Notes: generated from the sequence alone by a model not told the origin. DNA of 64,000 nt from Priestia endophytica DSM 13796 (GCF_900115845.1 NZ_FOXX01000009.1:62001-126000); one strand, 5' to 3'. Numbered from the stretch's first letter, positions 9,011 to 17,529 are shown. Numbers and translations are program-made.

Positions 9011-9120
9011 TTAAAATAACGAAATCGCTCCAACCGCCACCGCAACGGCTGTCATAACGATAACGGCAATAATGGCATATTTCAACGCGAACTTTTGATG
9101 AGCGTCAATTGTTACGCCAA
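9011..9120 (-). pseudogene. C-terminal fragment of a small membrane protein
   Basis: About 37 codons ending in a hydrophobic helix (YAIIAVIVMTAVAVAVG) and a stop, followed by a strong terminator. The frame lies directly against, but out of frame with, the broken kinase. It has no start of its own with a ribosome binding site; the frame runs back only into kinase sequence. It looks like the 3' end of another gene joined to the kinase by a deletion. The original family is unknown. Confidence 0.5.
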
Positions 9121-9387
9121 CTAGTCCAACAAGTAAATAATCGTATCTGCTCTTTGTAAGCGAATTTGAAAAGTGTTTTTGTAGTTTCCTTCTATAATCC
9201 ACTGATCACGAGGAATCATGTCTTGCTGAGATTTTGAAAACTCTTCTAACGATGCTTCTACCCAATTTGGTGTCCAAAACAATGCATCTAAATGATGAAC
9301 CTCAATATGCAATGCTTCTCCGAGTCTCCGTGCAAACGTCGACTTTCCAACTCCTGGAGAAATACCCACAACCATAATGAGATTCAC
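9121..9387 (-). pseudogene. Truncated P-loop nucleotide kinase (FlaR/topology modulation-like)
   Basis: Encodes the first 88 residues of a P-loop kinase: Walker A GISPGVGKST, then HLDALFWTPNW and WIIEGNY, typical of the small AAA/adenylate-kinase-like family annotated as topology modulation protein or FlaR, normally near 170-180 residues. The frame stops after TIIYLLD, about half way through. The GTG start at 9385-9387 overlaps the stop of the GrpB reading by four bases (GTGA), showing the two were once a coupled operon. The missing half contains the lid and second nucleotide-binding region, so activity is unlikely. Confidence 0.7.
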
Positions 9388-9919
9388 TTTCCCTCTCTCC
9401 TTCGTCGTTCTTCTCCCCAAAAAGATGCTTTATGAGCTAGTGCTGTTACAAACTCCCTCTTTCCTTCTTGATACTTATAATGAAAATCTGGAAATTCTCG
9501 CGCTAGCTTTCTCTTTAGTTCTCCATAAGCTTTTGCTTCTAGAGGATGGTGGAGCAAATACTCTTTAAAGTCTAAAAGTTGTTCGATATGCGCATGGCCG
9601 CTTTGGAAAATATGAACATGATGTGTTCTCTTCTCTTTCCTTTTACAAAGTAGCGCCTCCCCGCAATACCATTCTCTCCTTTAGCACTGTAGCCCGCTTG
9701 AATCATTTCTTTTTCATAAGAAGCGATTCTCTCAATATTAGACACTACAACTAAAATATCGATAATGGGCTTTGCATATTGGATAGTGTGAACAGAGGTG
9801 CTGCCAATATGAAACATATGGATGACATTATCTTTTAATATCTTATGAAGCAGCTCTTCCTCCTCTTCATATAGAGCCTCCCACTGTTCTGTCCAAGAAC
9901 ATAGTTCCGTTTTTCTCAC
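9384..9919 (-). pseudogene. GrpB/UPF0157 family nucleotidyltransferase-like gene, frameshifted
   Basis: The first frame (GTG start at 9917-9919, AGGAGGGG four bases ahead) gives the GrpB signature HIGSTSV, then AKPIIDILVVV and RRYFVKG. At about 9625-9641, in a purine-only tract on the coding strand, the frame must change by -1 to continue as THHVHIFQSGHAHIEQLL and on to YQEGKREFV, which completes a normal GrpB domain of about 175 residues. Without the shift the protein ends after about 115 residues with an unrelated tail. This is either a real inactivating change or a base-calling error. Confidence 0.75.
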
Positions 9920-9938
9920 AACACCCCTCCTCAATACT

Positions 9939-10934
9939 TTAGACACTTGCTGTAGACTGTCGTACAATAAGTTCAGGAGCCATAAGCAAACGCTCCTTAT
10001 ATCCTTTTGACTCTTCCATTTCTTGCAGTAATAAATTAACAACTTTTGCGCCCATTTGTTTTATCGGCTGAGAAACGGTTGTCAGCATGGGAGCTGTTGT
10101 TGTTGATAAAACTGTATTGTCAAACCCAACAACAGAAAGCTCACGTGGTAAGTCAAGTTCAAGCTCTTTAGCTGCTTGAATTACGCCTGCTGCTAGCAAA
10201 TCGTTACATGCAAAAATAGCGGTTGGTTTCTCCTCCAACAAGAGAAGCTTTTTAGCACATTCATATCCTTTTAGAATTGTCGCTTCTGTTTTCATGATAT
10301 ATTCTGGATTCACATCTATGCCCGCTTCTCTCAAAGAGTCTCTGTATGCTGCTAAACGAGGTTCATTACTGCGAACGTTTTCATAAATAATCGCAATGTC
10401 TTTATGTCCTAAATCTAGCAAGTGTGATGTTGCTAAATAGCCCCCTTTATAATCATCAACCGTGACTGTGTTAATCGAAAGCTGAGGAATTTCGGAAGCA
10501 ATTAAAACACTTGGAATTCCTTGTTCAATTGTTTCTTGCAGCAAAACCGTGCTTCTAAATGCAGAAGCAACAACAAGTCCGTCTACTCGTTGACTCGTTA
10601 AAAGAGCTAAGTAATTTTTTTCTTTTTCTGTATTATTATCTGTACTGCACAGCATTACATTTAATCCTACTTCATGACTGCGATCTTCAATGCTTCTTGC
10701 AATTCCTGCATAAAAAGGGTTCGATATATCAGGCACAAGAAGTCCGATTAATTTTGTTCGTTTTCCTCTTAAAGAAGCTGCTGCTGCATCAGGCTTGTAG
10801 TTTAATTTTTGCATGGCTTGAAACACTTTTTTTCGCGTTTTCTCACTAATTTTCCCGCTATCATTGATTACTTTTGAAACCGTTCCAATAGAAACGCCGG
10901 CCTCTTCGGCAACGCTACGAATCGTGATTTTCAT
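9939..10934 (-). CDS. LacI/GalR family transcriptional regulator
   Basis: Product of 331 residues. An N-terminal helix-turn-helix (IRSVAEEAGVSIGTVSKVIN, residues 4-24) with hinge NYKPDAAAASLRG is followed by a periplasmic-binding-like effector domain (LIGLLVPDISNPFYAGI to the C-terminus). Length is standard. It lies 1.1 kb downstream (in its own reading direction) of the inositol transporter and dehydrogenase genes, with other genes between. The GrpB remnant starts 20 bases after its stop. The three LacI-type palindromes at 14.66-14.94 kb are plausible operators, making control of the inositol genes a reasonable inference. Its effector is unknown. Confidence 0.9.
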   Translation of the reverse strand: MKITIRSVAEEAGVSIGTVSKVINDSGKISEKTRKKVFQAMQKLNYKPDAAAASLRGKRTKLIGLLVPDISNPFYAGIARSIEDRSHEVGLNVMLCSTDNNTEKEKNYLALLTSQRVDGLVVASAFRSTVLLQETIEQGIPSVLIASEIPQLSINTVTVDDYKGGYLATSHLLDLGHKDIAIIYENVRSNEPRLAAYRDSLREAGIDVNPEYIMKTEATILKGYECAKKLLLLEEKPTAIFACNDLLAAGVIQAAKELELDLPRELSVVGFDNTVLSTTTAPMLTTVSQPIKQMGAKVVNLLLQEMEESKGYKERLLMAPELIVRQSTASV

Positions 10935-11099
10935 TTTTTCCTCCTTTCTCTCCGGTAATGAGTATGTATTTATGTAATAATGAACGTAAATGAACTTATT
11001 TATTATAGCATAATGGAAGCTAGAACTTTTTTCTACAGTACAGTCACTCTACTCCTAGACTTTAAACCTTATTCTTAAAAAGAAAGGAAATAAAGAGTT

Positions 11100-11519
11100 A
11101 TATATTTTCCATCAAAAAAAGATATATGGGTTATTATTGTAAATTGGATTGTTATTTTCGCTTGTTTCACACCTCTTATTATGAAAAGAGACTATGAAAC
11201 CCTTTTTTTCACTCTTCCATTAGCCATCTTTCTCCTTCTAGGCTTTTTTAAAACAGGATATAAGGTAGACGAAAAAACGCTCATCATCCACAATGGTCTA
11301 CTAACAAAGAAAGTTTCAATCAAAGATATTGAAAAGATAAAACGAACGAAAAATCCATTAGCATCCCCTGCTCTTTTACTAGACAGAATCGAAATCACGT
11401 CTCATTCTCATAACGGAATCCTGCTCGTGTCTCCTAAAAACAAACGGAAATTTATCTCTTTATTAAAAGAAGCCAATCCAGACATTAAGGTAGATAAAAA
11501 TTTAAACGAGTCCTTCTAA
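11100..11519 (+). CDS. PH-domain membrane protein (YyaB-like) with non-standard start
   Basis: From the ATG at 11181 the protein is 112 residues and holds one membrane helix and a bacterial PH domain (YKVDEKTLIIHNGLLTKKVSI onward). The same frame stays open 81 bases further left and reads FPSKKDIWVIIVNW, a typical first helix of YyaB-like bPH proteins, before a stop. No ATG, GTG or TTG exists there; an ATA at 11100 lies about eleven bases after AAAGGA. I annotate from ATA as the probable ancestral start, giving 139 residues and two helices; if ATA is not used, the gene is 5'-truncated. Confidence 0.55.
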   Translation: MYFPSKKDIWVIIVNWIVIFACFTPLIMKRDYETLFFTLPLAIFLLLGFFKTGYKVDEKTLIIHNGLLTKKVSIKDIEKIKRTKNPLASPALLLDRIEITSHSHNGILLVSPKNKRKFISLLKEANPDIKVDKNLNESF

Positions 11520-11587
11520 CTTTATTAACGGCTGTTTTTGTATAAATTTTAATTATACAATGTAGAGGTTGATATAATGCGATTTAA

Positions 11588-11640
11588 ATAGGTTTTATAG
11601 TCGCCTCACTTCAAAATAGTGAGGCGACTATAAAACCTAT
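11588..11640. terminator. 23-base perfect inverted repeat overlapping a stop codon
   Basis: Perfect arms 11588-11610 and 11618-11640 with a seven-base loop. The right arm is made from the last codons of the DUF6366 gene and its stop codon begins in the loop. It can terminate the leftward gene and probably also the rightward PH-domain gene, although the T run on either side is weak. Confidence 0.7.
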
Positions 11641-11820
11641 TATGATGACAAGAAGGAGTATCCCAATACCTTTCCAACCTAAGCTACCTACTAAATCAGC
11701 AAGGTTTCCCGTTTCAGCCCTATGAAACGCATCGTTCATATTTCCAGTAGGGTTTCTTTTTAATTCTTCTCCTCTTAGTCTTTCTCTTCTTCTTTCAGGT
11801 GTTTCTTTGCTTTTACTCAT
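11611..11820 (-). CDS. DUF6366 family small membrane protein
   Basis: Product of 69 residues: a charged N-terminal half (ETPERRRERLRGEELKRNP followed by TGNMNDAF), the segment LADLVGSLGWKG, and one C-terminal membrane helix. This order is characteristic of DUF6366, a Bacillus family of unknown function. The chosen ATG at 11818-11820 has GGGGG about six bases before it. Its final codons form one arm of a long hairpin. It is convergent with the PH-domain gene. Confidence 0.75.
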   Translation of the reverse strand: MSKSKETPERRRERLRGEELKRNPTGNMNDAFHRAETGNLADLVGSLGWKGIGILLLVIIIGFIVASLF

Positions 11821-11978
11821 TATTACACCCCCATTTTCTATCATTCTGACCTATATTCTTTCATCCTCTTTCCATAAAACTTGTCTTCATCGTTTACAAT
11901 AAATTTTTAACACATTATGGTAAATTGATGAATCTTCTTATTAAAAAATCCTCCTCTTCTATCAACACTACACCTAAA

Positions 11979-12014
11979 AGAAAAAGACAGCTTCATTTAA
12001 GCTGTCTTTTTCTT
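11979..12014. terminator. Terminator of the inositol transporter gene
   Basis: Arms GAAAAAGACAGCTT and complement with a six-base loop; the right arm touches the transporter stop codon. Confidence 0.8.
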
Positions 12015-12015
12015 A

Positions 12016-13449
12016 TTACTGTTTCACTTGACTTTGCAGTTCTGATTGGACTCCGTTATCATCATAAGAACGAAAATGCTGTTCAATTTCTTCAAGTGAA
12101 TATCCTCTTGTTTCAGGCAAATATTTGTAAACAAAAGCAATGGCAAATACACCAAGAATGGCGAAAATAAAGAACGTCATAGCTAACCCAATTGAAGCAA
12201 GTAACATGGGGAACGTTAAGCTGATTGAAAAGTTAACGATCCACATCCAAAATACGCTAAAGCCCATCCCTAATCCTCTCATTCCTAGAGGGAATATTTC
12301 AGCAAGCGTAAGCCATGTTACAGGACCAATTGTCCCTTGCATAAAAGCAAGGAAGAGAACAGTGAGCGACAGAACAACATAAGGAAGAGCGGGAGATCCT
12401 TCTAAAAGCATTGAGAAAAGTCCGATTAGGAAAAGAGAAGTCGTTGTTCCACAAAGCCCAATAATAAGCATTGGACGACGGTTTACTTTTCCAAGCAGCC
12501 AAATCCCAACGAGCATGGCGCCCATCGAAATGATTCCATTTGCTACGTTTCCGATTAGGGCAGCTTTAATTCCTAACCCAGCATCTTTTAAAATTTCTGT
12601 TCCGTAATACATAATGGCATTTACACCATTAATTTGGTTCACAACAGCAATCCCGATTCCTAAGAACAATATACGTCGTATCCATGGCGTTGATAAATCT
12701 TTTATTGTAGCTTTTTTCATTTTAGATTCTTTAGCTATCGACATTTTAATTTCCGTTAACTCTTCATTTGCTTGCTTTTCTTTTCGAATTTGCTTTAGAA
12801 CTTTTAATGCCTCACCTATTCTGCCCTTTGAAGCAAGCCAGCGCGGACTTTCTGGCACAATAAGCATTCCAAACCATAGAATTACAGCAGGAAGAGAAGC
12901 AATCACTAACATATAGCGCCAAACATGGCCAACTTCTCCTAATGTATTGCCCAAAATAGCGTTGAATGTAAAAGCTAAAAACTGACCTGTCACAATCATG
13001 AATTCGTTTTGAGTCACAATCTGCCCTCTTTTTTCAGCTGGTGCCATTTCAGCTAAAAATGTAGGTACCGTAACAGAAGCTCCTCCAACAGCTAGACCGA
13101 GTAAAAATCTAAAAACAACCATTAGCGTTGTGTCTGACGCTAGTGTACATCCAAGCGTTGCGCCAAAGAATAATAGAGCTAGAAACATAATATTTCTGCG
13201 GCGGCCATGACGATCTGAAAGTTGTCCTCCAAACAAGGCCCCAAACGCAGCCCCTAACAAAAGGGAGCTTGCAACAAGTCCTTCTGTAAATGGAGTAAGG
13301 TTGAGCTGATCAGGCCTTGACATATAAGGCAACGCTCCGTTAATTACCCCTGTATCATAACCAAAAAGCAAACCGCCAAACGTTGAAATAAACGCAATTA
13401 CTTTTATTTTCTTTGCTGGCTCCCTTTGTTTTGCTGTATTCTCTCCCAC
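12016..13449 (-). CDS. iolT: Major myo-inositol transporter, sugar porter family (IolT-like)
   Basis: Product of 477 residues with twelve membrane segments. Sugar-porter marks are visible: FGGLLFGYDTGVINGALPY in helix 1, SDRHGRRR between helices 2 and 3, PESPRWL at the central loop, QINGVNAIMYYGTEIL in helix 7 and LPETRG near the C-terminus. Large parts agree with my memory of Bacillus subtilis IolT (TVPTFLAEMAPAEKRGQ, LEGSPALPYVVLSLTVLFL). It imports inositol by proton symport. The start is a GTG with GGGAGG eight bases before. A cre-like site lies upstream, so CcpA control is likely. The inositol dehydrogenase gene precedes it. Confidence 0.9.
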   Translation of the reverse strand: MGENTAKQREPAKKIKVIAFISTFGGLLFGYDTGVINGALPYMSRPDQLNLTPFTEGLVASSLLLGAAFGALFGGQLSDRHGRRRNIMFLALLFFGATLGCTLASDTTLMVVFRFLLGLAVGGASVTVPTFLAEMAPAEKRGQIVTQNEFMIVTGQFLAFTFNAILGNTLGEVGHVWRYMLVIASLPAVILWFGMLIVPESPRWLASKGRIGEALKVLKQIRKEKQANEELTEIKMSIAKESKMKKATIKDLSTPWIRRILFLGIGIAVVNQINGVNAIMYYGTEILKDAGLGIKAALIGNVANGIISMGAMLVGIWLLGKVNRRPMLIIGLCGTTTSLFLIGLFSMLLEGSPALPYVVLSLTVLFLAFMQGTIGPVTWLTLAEIFPLGMRGLGMGFSVFWMWIVNFSISLTFPMLLASIGLAMTFFIFAILGVFAIAFVYKYLPETRGYSLEEIEQHFRSYDDNGVQSELQSQVKQ

Positions 13450-13490
13450 CTCGTGTTCCTCCCGTTCTCATAAACTATGAAACTCCCAAT

Positions 13491-13504
13491 TGATAACGCT
13501 TTTA
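13491..13504 (-). promoter_or_regulatory. cre-like CcpA site upstream of the inositol transporter
   Basis: Read leftward the site is TAAAAGCGTTATCA, matching the consensus TGWAARCGYTWNCW at 13 of 14 positions. It lies about 42 bases before the GTG start, where binding would block transcription. Confidence 0.5.
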
Positions 13505-13562
13505 AATATAACTTATTTTCTCTCTTTCATAGCAAGCAAACAATGTCACGATGGAACAACTG

Positions 13563-14615
13563 TTATGTTGTAGAACGAGTCACGTTATGTGGAGATTGAA
13601 CGGTAACAAGCTCTCCCGTTTCAAATGATTCTTTGCACGCATATCCTAAAGCAGTTGATAGAACGCCATCTTCTACTGTTACGGCTGGTTTTCTTTCTTC
13701 TCTTATACAATTAATAAACTCTTCTACTTCACTTAAGTATGCTTGTTCAAATCTTTCTAAAAATCCTTCTGAACACTCTTTTACAGCTCCTGTTTCATTG
13801 AACACTGTGACCATATTTCGCTCTGGTGTTGTACCAATTCTTAGCGTTCCTTCTGTTCCGATGATTTCAGTTTCAATATGATAGCCATGTGAACAATTCC
13901 GACCTGCTACAAAAACACCCATTGTTCCGTTTTCAAATTTTACTAAGGCAGCCCCTGTTTCAGCATCATTTAGTTGTCCGATTTCTGGATATCCGTAAGC
14001 ACCGCCAATTGCCCATACTTGTTTTGCTTCTGAATTAAGATACCAACGTGCTAGATCTAGATCATGAATGGCCATATCTAAAAATAAACCACCGCTATAG
14101 TTGTTTTTCGCAAAATTCATAAAGCCACCTATTGCTTTACTTGGGTCAAGTCCGTAGCAGCGAATCAATACAGGTTCTCCGATCGCTCCTTTTTCTACTT
14201 TTTTCTTGGCATATGCGTATGATTTATCATATCTTCTCATAAAACCAAGCATAAATACTTTGTCCTCATGCTTCTTAACTGCTTCCTCAACGCGCACTGC
14301 TTCTTCTAAATAAAGGCCAAGCGGTTTTTCGCTAAAAACGTGAAGATTTGCCCCCAGCGCTTTTTCAATTTGCTCACAATGAAAACCAGATGGAGACGCA
14401 ATTAAAACAGCATCTAATTCTTCATTTTTCATCATTTCATCATAGTTTGTATAAGCGTATTTTACATCCCACTCTTCTTGTGCTTTTTTCGCTTCTTCTT
14501 CAATAATGCTGCATACAGCAGTAAGTTCACAGTTTGGGATACGAAACGCTAAGTTCTCTGCATGCTGTCTTCCTAAACGACCAAGTCCAACGATTCCAAC
14601 TTTCACTTTTTTCAT
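13563..14615 (-). CDS. Gfo/Idh/MocA family dehydrogenase, probable inositol 2-dehydrogenase
   Basis: Product of 350 residues. The N-terminal Rossmann domain begins VKVGIVGLGRLGRQHAENL; the family EKP motif is in VFSEKPLGL; GLFLDMAIHDLDLARWYL carries the catalytic Asp/His pair region of inositol dehydrogenases. It should oxidise a myo- or scyllo-inositol ring carbon to the keto form with NAD(P)+. It precedes the IolT-like transporter by about 113 bases on the same strand, which supports inositol as substrate. Closest by eye are the IolG/IolX/YisS group; I do not assign a symbol. Three LacI-type palindromes lie upstream. Confidence 0.85.
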   Translation of the reverse strand: MKKVKVGIVGLGRLGRQHAENLAFRIPNCELTAVCSIIEEEAKKAQEEWDVKYAYTNYDEMMKNEELDAVLIASPSGFHCEQIEKALGANLHVFSEKPLGLYLEEAVRVEEAVKKHEDKVFMLGFMRRYDKSYAYAKKKVEKGAIGEPVLIRCYGLDPSKAIGGFMNFAKNNYSGGLFLDMAIHDLDLARWYLNSEAKQVWAIGGAYGYPEIGQLNDAETGAALVKFENGTMGVFVAGRNCSHGYHIETEIIGTEGTLRIGTTPERNMVTVFNETGAVKECSEGFLERFEQAYLSEVEEFINCIREERKPAVTVEDGVLSTALGYACKESFETGELVTVQSPHNVTRSTT

Positions 14616-14662
14616 GATGGATTCCTACCTCTTCCCTTAGTATGGTGCTCCTCACTCTTTTA

Positions 14663-14676
14663 AGTAAGCGCTTACT
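14663..14676. promoter_or_regulatory. LacI-type operator palindrome 1
   Basis: AGTAAGCGCTTACT is a perfect 14-base palindrome with a central GCGC, 48 bases before the dehydrogenase start. This form is typical of LacI/GalR or CcpA-like operators. Confidence 0.65.
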
Positions 14677-14746
14677 GTTTTATCGCAAATGAGTAAAAAA
14701 GACAACAAATACAATATCGAATATTCAGTCTTTTACTGACAAAATT

Positions 14747-14762
14747 AAGAAAACGTTTTCTT
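14747..14762. promoter_or_regulatory. LacI-type operator palindrome 2
   Basis: AAGAAAACGTTTTCTT is a perfect 16-base palindrome with a central ACGT, about 84 bases from the first palindrome (eight helical turns centre to centre). Confidence 0.65.
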
Positions 14763-14918
14763 TATGTTTCTGATTATATACTCGTCTTCAGCTTGAAGTC
14801 AACAACTTTATTTACATATAAAAACAAGACATAATTACTATATAGAGTCTTATTAATCGCTACTCTACCACTACTACCCTGTTTCTTAACACTTTTGAAA
14901 AAGCTTTATAACAAAGAT

Positions 14919-14936
14919 AAGGAAAACGTTTTCCTT
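14919..14936. promoter_or_regulatory. LacI-type operator palindrome 3
   Basis: AAGGAAAACGTTTTCCTT is a perfect 18-base palindrome sharing the core GAAAACGTTTTC with palindrome 2. It lies between the dehydrogenase promoter region and the end of the peptide transporter gene. Confidence 0.65.
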
Positions 14937-14954
14937 TTTTAAAGTGACTATACT

Positions 14955-14990
14955 AAAAAAAGCCGCCTTCTAAAAAGGCAGCTTTTCATT
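14955..14990. terminator. Terminator of the peptide transporter gene
   Basis: Arms AAAGCCGCCTT and AAGGCAGCTTT with one mismatch, A run to the left, placed at the 3' end of the leftward transporter gene. Confidence 0.75.
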
Positions 14991-16320
14991 AATCCATTAA
15001 TTTTGAAATTGGTTTTGAAAGGAATAAGACGATAATTCCAAGAACAATTGTTACGGCACTAATTACACCGAAGATTTCCAAATATCCAAATGATTGCGTA
15101 TATGTTGCTAATACCCCTGCTAGCTTGTTTGCTACCGCAGAACTTGCCATCCATACTCCCATTAGAAGAGAAGCAAGTTTCAGTGGAGCAAGTCTACTTA
15201 CCATTGATAATCCAACTGGTGAAATCATCAGTTCAGCTAGCGTGTGTAGGAAATAAGTGAAAACCATAAACAATAAGTTTACTTTTAGTTCTGAGCTGTT
15301 TCCTGTTTGTACTACTGCAGATACCAATACTAAGAACCCTAAACCAACGGTGATTAATCCCATCCCCATTTTTGTTGGTGTTTTAAAGTCACCGCGTTTT
15401 GATTTCCCAAGCTTGTACCAAACAATAGACATAATTGGCGCTAACAGAACGATAAACATTGCATTTAATGATTGGAACCACGCTGTTGGAACCGTGAAGC
15501 TTCCAATATGACGATCAATGTGTTCTTGCGTGTATAGAGTTAGCGAGCTTCCTGCTTGTTCGAATGCTGTCCAGAAAGCAATCGTTACGAAAGCTAAAAT
15601 AACAATCGCAAGTGTTCTCATTTTTTCTCGTTTTGTTAGTGGTGCTTTTGTTGTATTTGTTTTTTCTTGCTGAATTTGTCTTGTTGGTTTAAGACCAAGA
15701 TCACCTAAGTAGCGTTTTGCTAGTGTATTAAACAAAATTTGACCAACAATCATTCCGATTGCGGCTGTTAGGAAACCATATTTATAACTCATTAATCCAA
15801 CAACAAGCGGTGCGAAGAATGCTCCAACGTTAATTCCCATGTAGAAGATTGTAAACGCTCCGTCACGTCGAGGATCGTTTTCTTCGTATAAGTCTCCAAC
15901 AAGCGTTGAAATGTTCGGTTTGAAAAATCCATTCCCGATAATAAGTAAGGCAAGTCCAATGTATAAAGCGGTTGTACTTTGATGAAGGAAAATAGAGAAG
16001 TTCCCGACCGCCATTATGATACCGCCAAGCGTAATCGCTAATCTTCGACCAAGAAAGCGGTCTGTTAAATAGCCACCAATCATTGGCGTAATATAAACCG
16101 CACTTGTAAATGTGCCGTATAAGCTTAATGCTGTTGCTTTATCAACACCAAGCCCGCCGCTTGCGACAGTAGCTGTTAAATACAAAACAAGAATAGCTCT
16201 CATTCCGTAATAACTAAATCGTTCCCATGCCTCTGTGGCAAATAATAAGTAGAGTCCAGGCGGATGTTTCTTTTTTAATTCCGCCGGCTGCTGTGTTTCT
16301 TTCTTTACAGCTGCTTCCAT
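14989..16320 (-). CDS. POT/PTR family proton-dependent oligopeptide transporter
   Basis: Product of 443 residues with the POT signature EAWERFSYYGMRAILVLYL (ExxERFxYYG) in helix 1 and FYMGINVGAFFAPLVVGL in helix 5. It imports di- and tripeptides with protons across the cytoplasmic membrane. The length is slightly below the usual 480-500 residues, the central cytoplasmic loop being short. It is a single-gene unit; GGGGG lies seven bases before the ATG. The 330-base AT-rich region upstream could hold a nitrogen-control site such as a CodY box, but none was clear. Confidence 0.88.
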   Translation of the reverse strand: MEAAVKKETQQPAELKKKHPPGLYLLFATEAWERFSYYGMRAILVLYLTATVASGGLGVDKATALSLYGTFTSAVYITPMIGGYLTDRFLGRRLAITLGGIIMAVGNFSIFLHQSTTALYIGLALLIIGNGFFKPNISTLVGDLYEENDPRRDGAFTIFYMGINVGAFFAPLVVGLMSYKYGFLTAAIGMIVGQILFNTLAKRYLGDLGLKPTRQIQQEKTNTTKAPLTKREKMRTLAIVILAFVTIAFWTAFEQAGSSLTLYTQEHIDRHIGSFTVPTAWFQSLNAMFIVLLAPIMSIVWYKLGKSKRGDFKTPTKMGMGLITVGLGFLVLVSAVVQTGNSSELKVNLLFMVFTYFLHTLAELMISPVGLSMVSRLAPLKLASLLMGVWMASSAVANKLAGVLATYTQSFGYLEIFGVISAVTIVLGIIVLFLSKPISKLMD

Positions 16321-16574
16321 GATGAATCCCCCTAAAAAATCTCACAGCCTGATACCATCTTTCATTTGTGTGAATCAACAAAAAAATCAGAATATACATA
16401 CTGTAATGAATATAATCTTTTATTATTTTATTAAAAAAGTATTATATACGTCAATAAAATTATATAAAAAAATCAAAAAATAATTAAATACACAATAAAA
16501 TGTTTAAATATAAGCTTTTTATTTCACTACATTTATATTATAAAGTATTTCACTATACATTTAATGAAAATAAG

Positions 16575-16612
16575 GATTATATTACAATATTATAAAAATA
16601 TGTAATATAATC
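16575..16612. repeat. 12-base perfect inverted repeat
   Basis: GATTATATTACA and its exact complement are separated by 14 bases in the AT-rich gap (16321-16650) upstream of the peptide transporter and next to the GNAT terminator. It could be an operator; no regulator is suggested by its position. Nothing else was seen in this gap. Confidence 0.5.
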
Positions 16613-16646
16613 AAAAAAAGAGACCTACTACAAGGTCTCTTTTTAA
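16613..16646. terminator. Terminator of the GNAT gene
   Basis: Arms AAAAAGAGACC and GGTCTCTTTTT with a short loop directly after the acetyltransferase stop. Confidence 0.8.
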
Positions 16647-16650
16647 AATC

Positions 16651-17166
16651 TTATGTTAAAAGGGAAAGATCACTCCATTTATAGGCCTCATCTTCAACAA
16701 CATATCCCCCAAATTCGCTTTGACGCCCTTTTGTATATGTACCTTTTAAAGATTGATAAAATCCCCGACCAGCACGATTGTTTTTCATCACCCATACAAA
16801 CATGGAAGAAACGTCATTTTGTATAAAATGATCTGCGATCGCTTTAACGAGAGACCGTCCTACACCTTGCCCTTGACACTGATCTAAAAGGTATAGAGCA
16901 TACAGTTCACCTTCACGCTTGTTATGGAGCATACACCGAGCTGCTGCAAACCCTACAACTTTCTCCATATCATCCACCGCTACATACACAAACGTTTCAT
17001 TTACTTGATCATCGTAAAATGACTGCCATTTATGCTGTGACGTCTTGTATGATAACTGTTTTAGAAATGCCCTAGGTACTAAACCATCATATGTTGTTCG
17101 CCAGCTATCAACATAGATTCTGGCAATCTCTTTTATATCTCTTTCACTTGCTTTTCTAATTTTCAA
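16651..17166 (-). CDS. GNAT family N-acetyltransferase
   Basis: Product of 171 residues. The opening IRKASERDIKEIARIYVDSWRTTY is common in RimI-like acetyltransferases, and LYALYLLDQCQGQGVGRSLV contains the acetyl-CoA pyrophosphate loop Q/RxxGxG/A (QGQGVG). Start is TTG with AGAGGTGAT ahead. The acceptor substrate cannot be predicted. It is a single-gene unit. Confidence 0.85.
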   Translation of the reverse strand: MKIRKASERDIKEIARIYVDSWRTTYDGLVPRAFLKQLSYKTSQHKWQSFYDDQVNETFVYVAVDDMEKVVGFAAARCMLHNKREGELYALYLLDQCQGQGVGRSLVKAIADHFIQNDVSSMFVWVMKNNRAGRGFYQSLKGTYTKGRQSEFGGYVVEDEAYKWSDLSLLT

Positions 17167-17295
17167 TGGATCACCTCTATTTTGTTATTATGCATTTTTT
17201 TCAATACTCTGGACATCAATCTTCTTATTTCCAATTTTTATCTTCCTATTGTAAAATAAATAATAGGTAAATAAAGGATATAAAGGAGCTCTGCT

Positions 17296-17466
17296 ATGTC
17301 ACCACTACTCATCATCAATATTGTACTTACAATTGCTTTAATCGCGCTCTATTTCTTTACTTTCAATCGAAAAAAAGGGCAAGCGGACACTAGAAATTTC
17401 GGCTTATATATGATAGGATTATTGCTTTTACAAACAACATTAATGATCGTATTTAGCGTTATCTAA
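17296..17466 (+). CDS. Small membrane protein with two helices
   Basis: A 56-residue product (start MSPLLIINIVLT) with a hydrophobic helix at residues 4-22, a basic/polar loop (FNRKKGQADTRN) and a second helix at about 35-55. AAAGGAG lies seven bases before the ATG. The family was not recognised. It precedes another small membrane protein by 63 bases on the same strand, and a common transcript is possible. Confidence 0.6.
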   Translation: MSPLLIINIVLTIALIALYFFTFNRKKGQADTRNFGLYMIGLLLLQTTLMIVFSVI

Positions 17467-17529
17467 CACTTCCTTGCAGAAATATGTTAAAATAGAATTA
17501 ATAATCCATCAAGGAATCGAGGAATCAAT

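Noticed and set aside
16321-16650. CodY box for the peptide transporter
   Set aside because: AT-richness gives many partial matches to AATTTTCWGAAAATT; none exceeded chance by eye.
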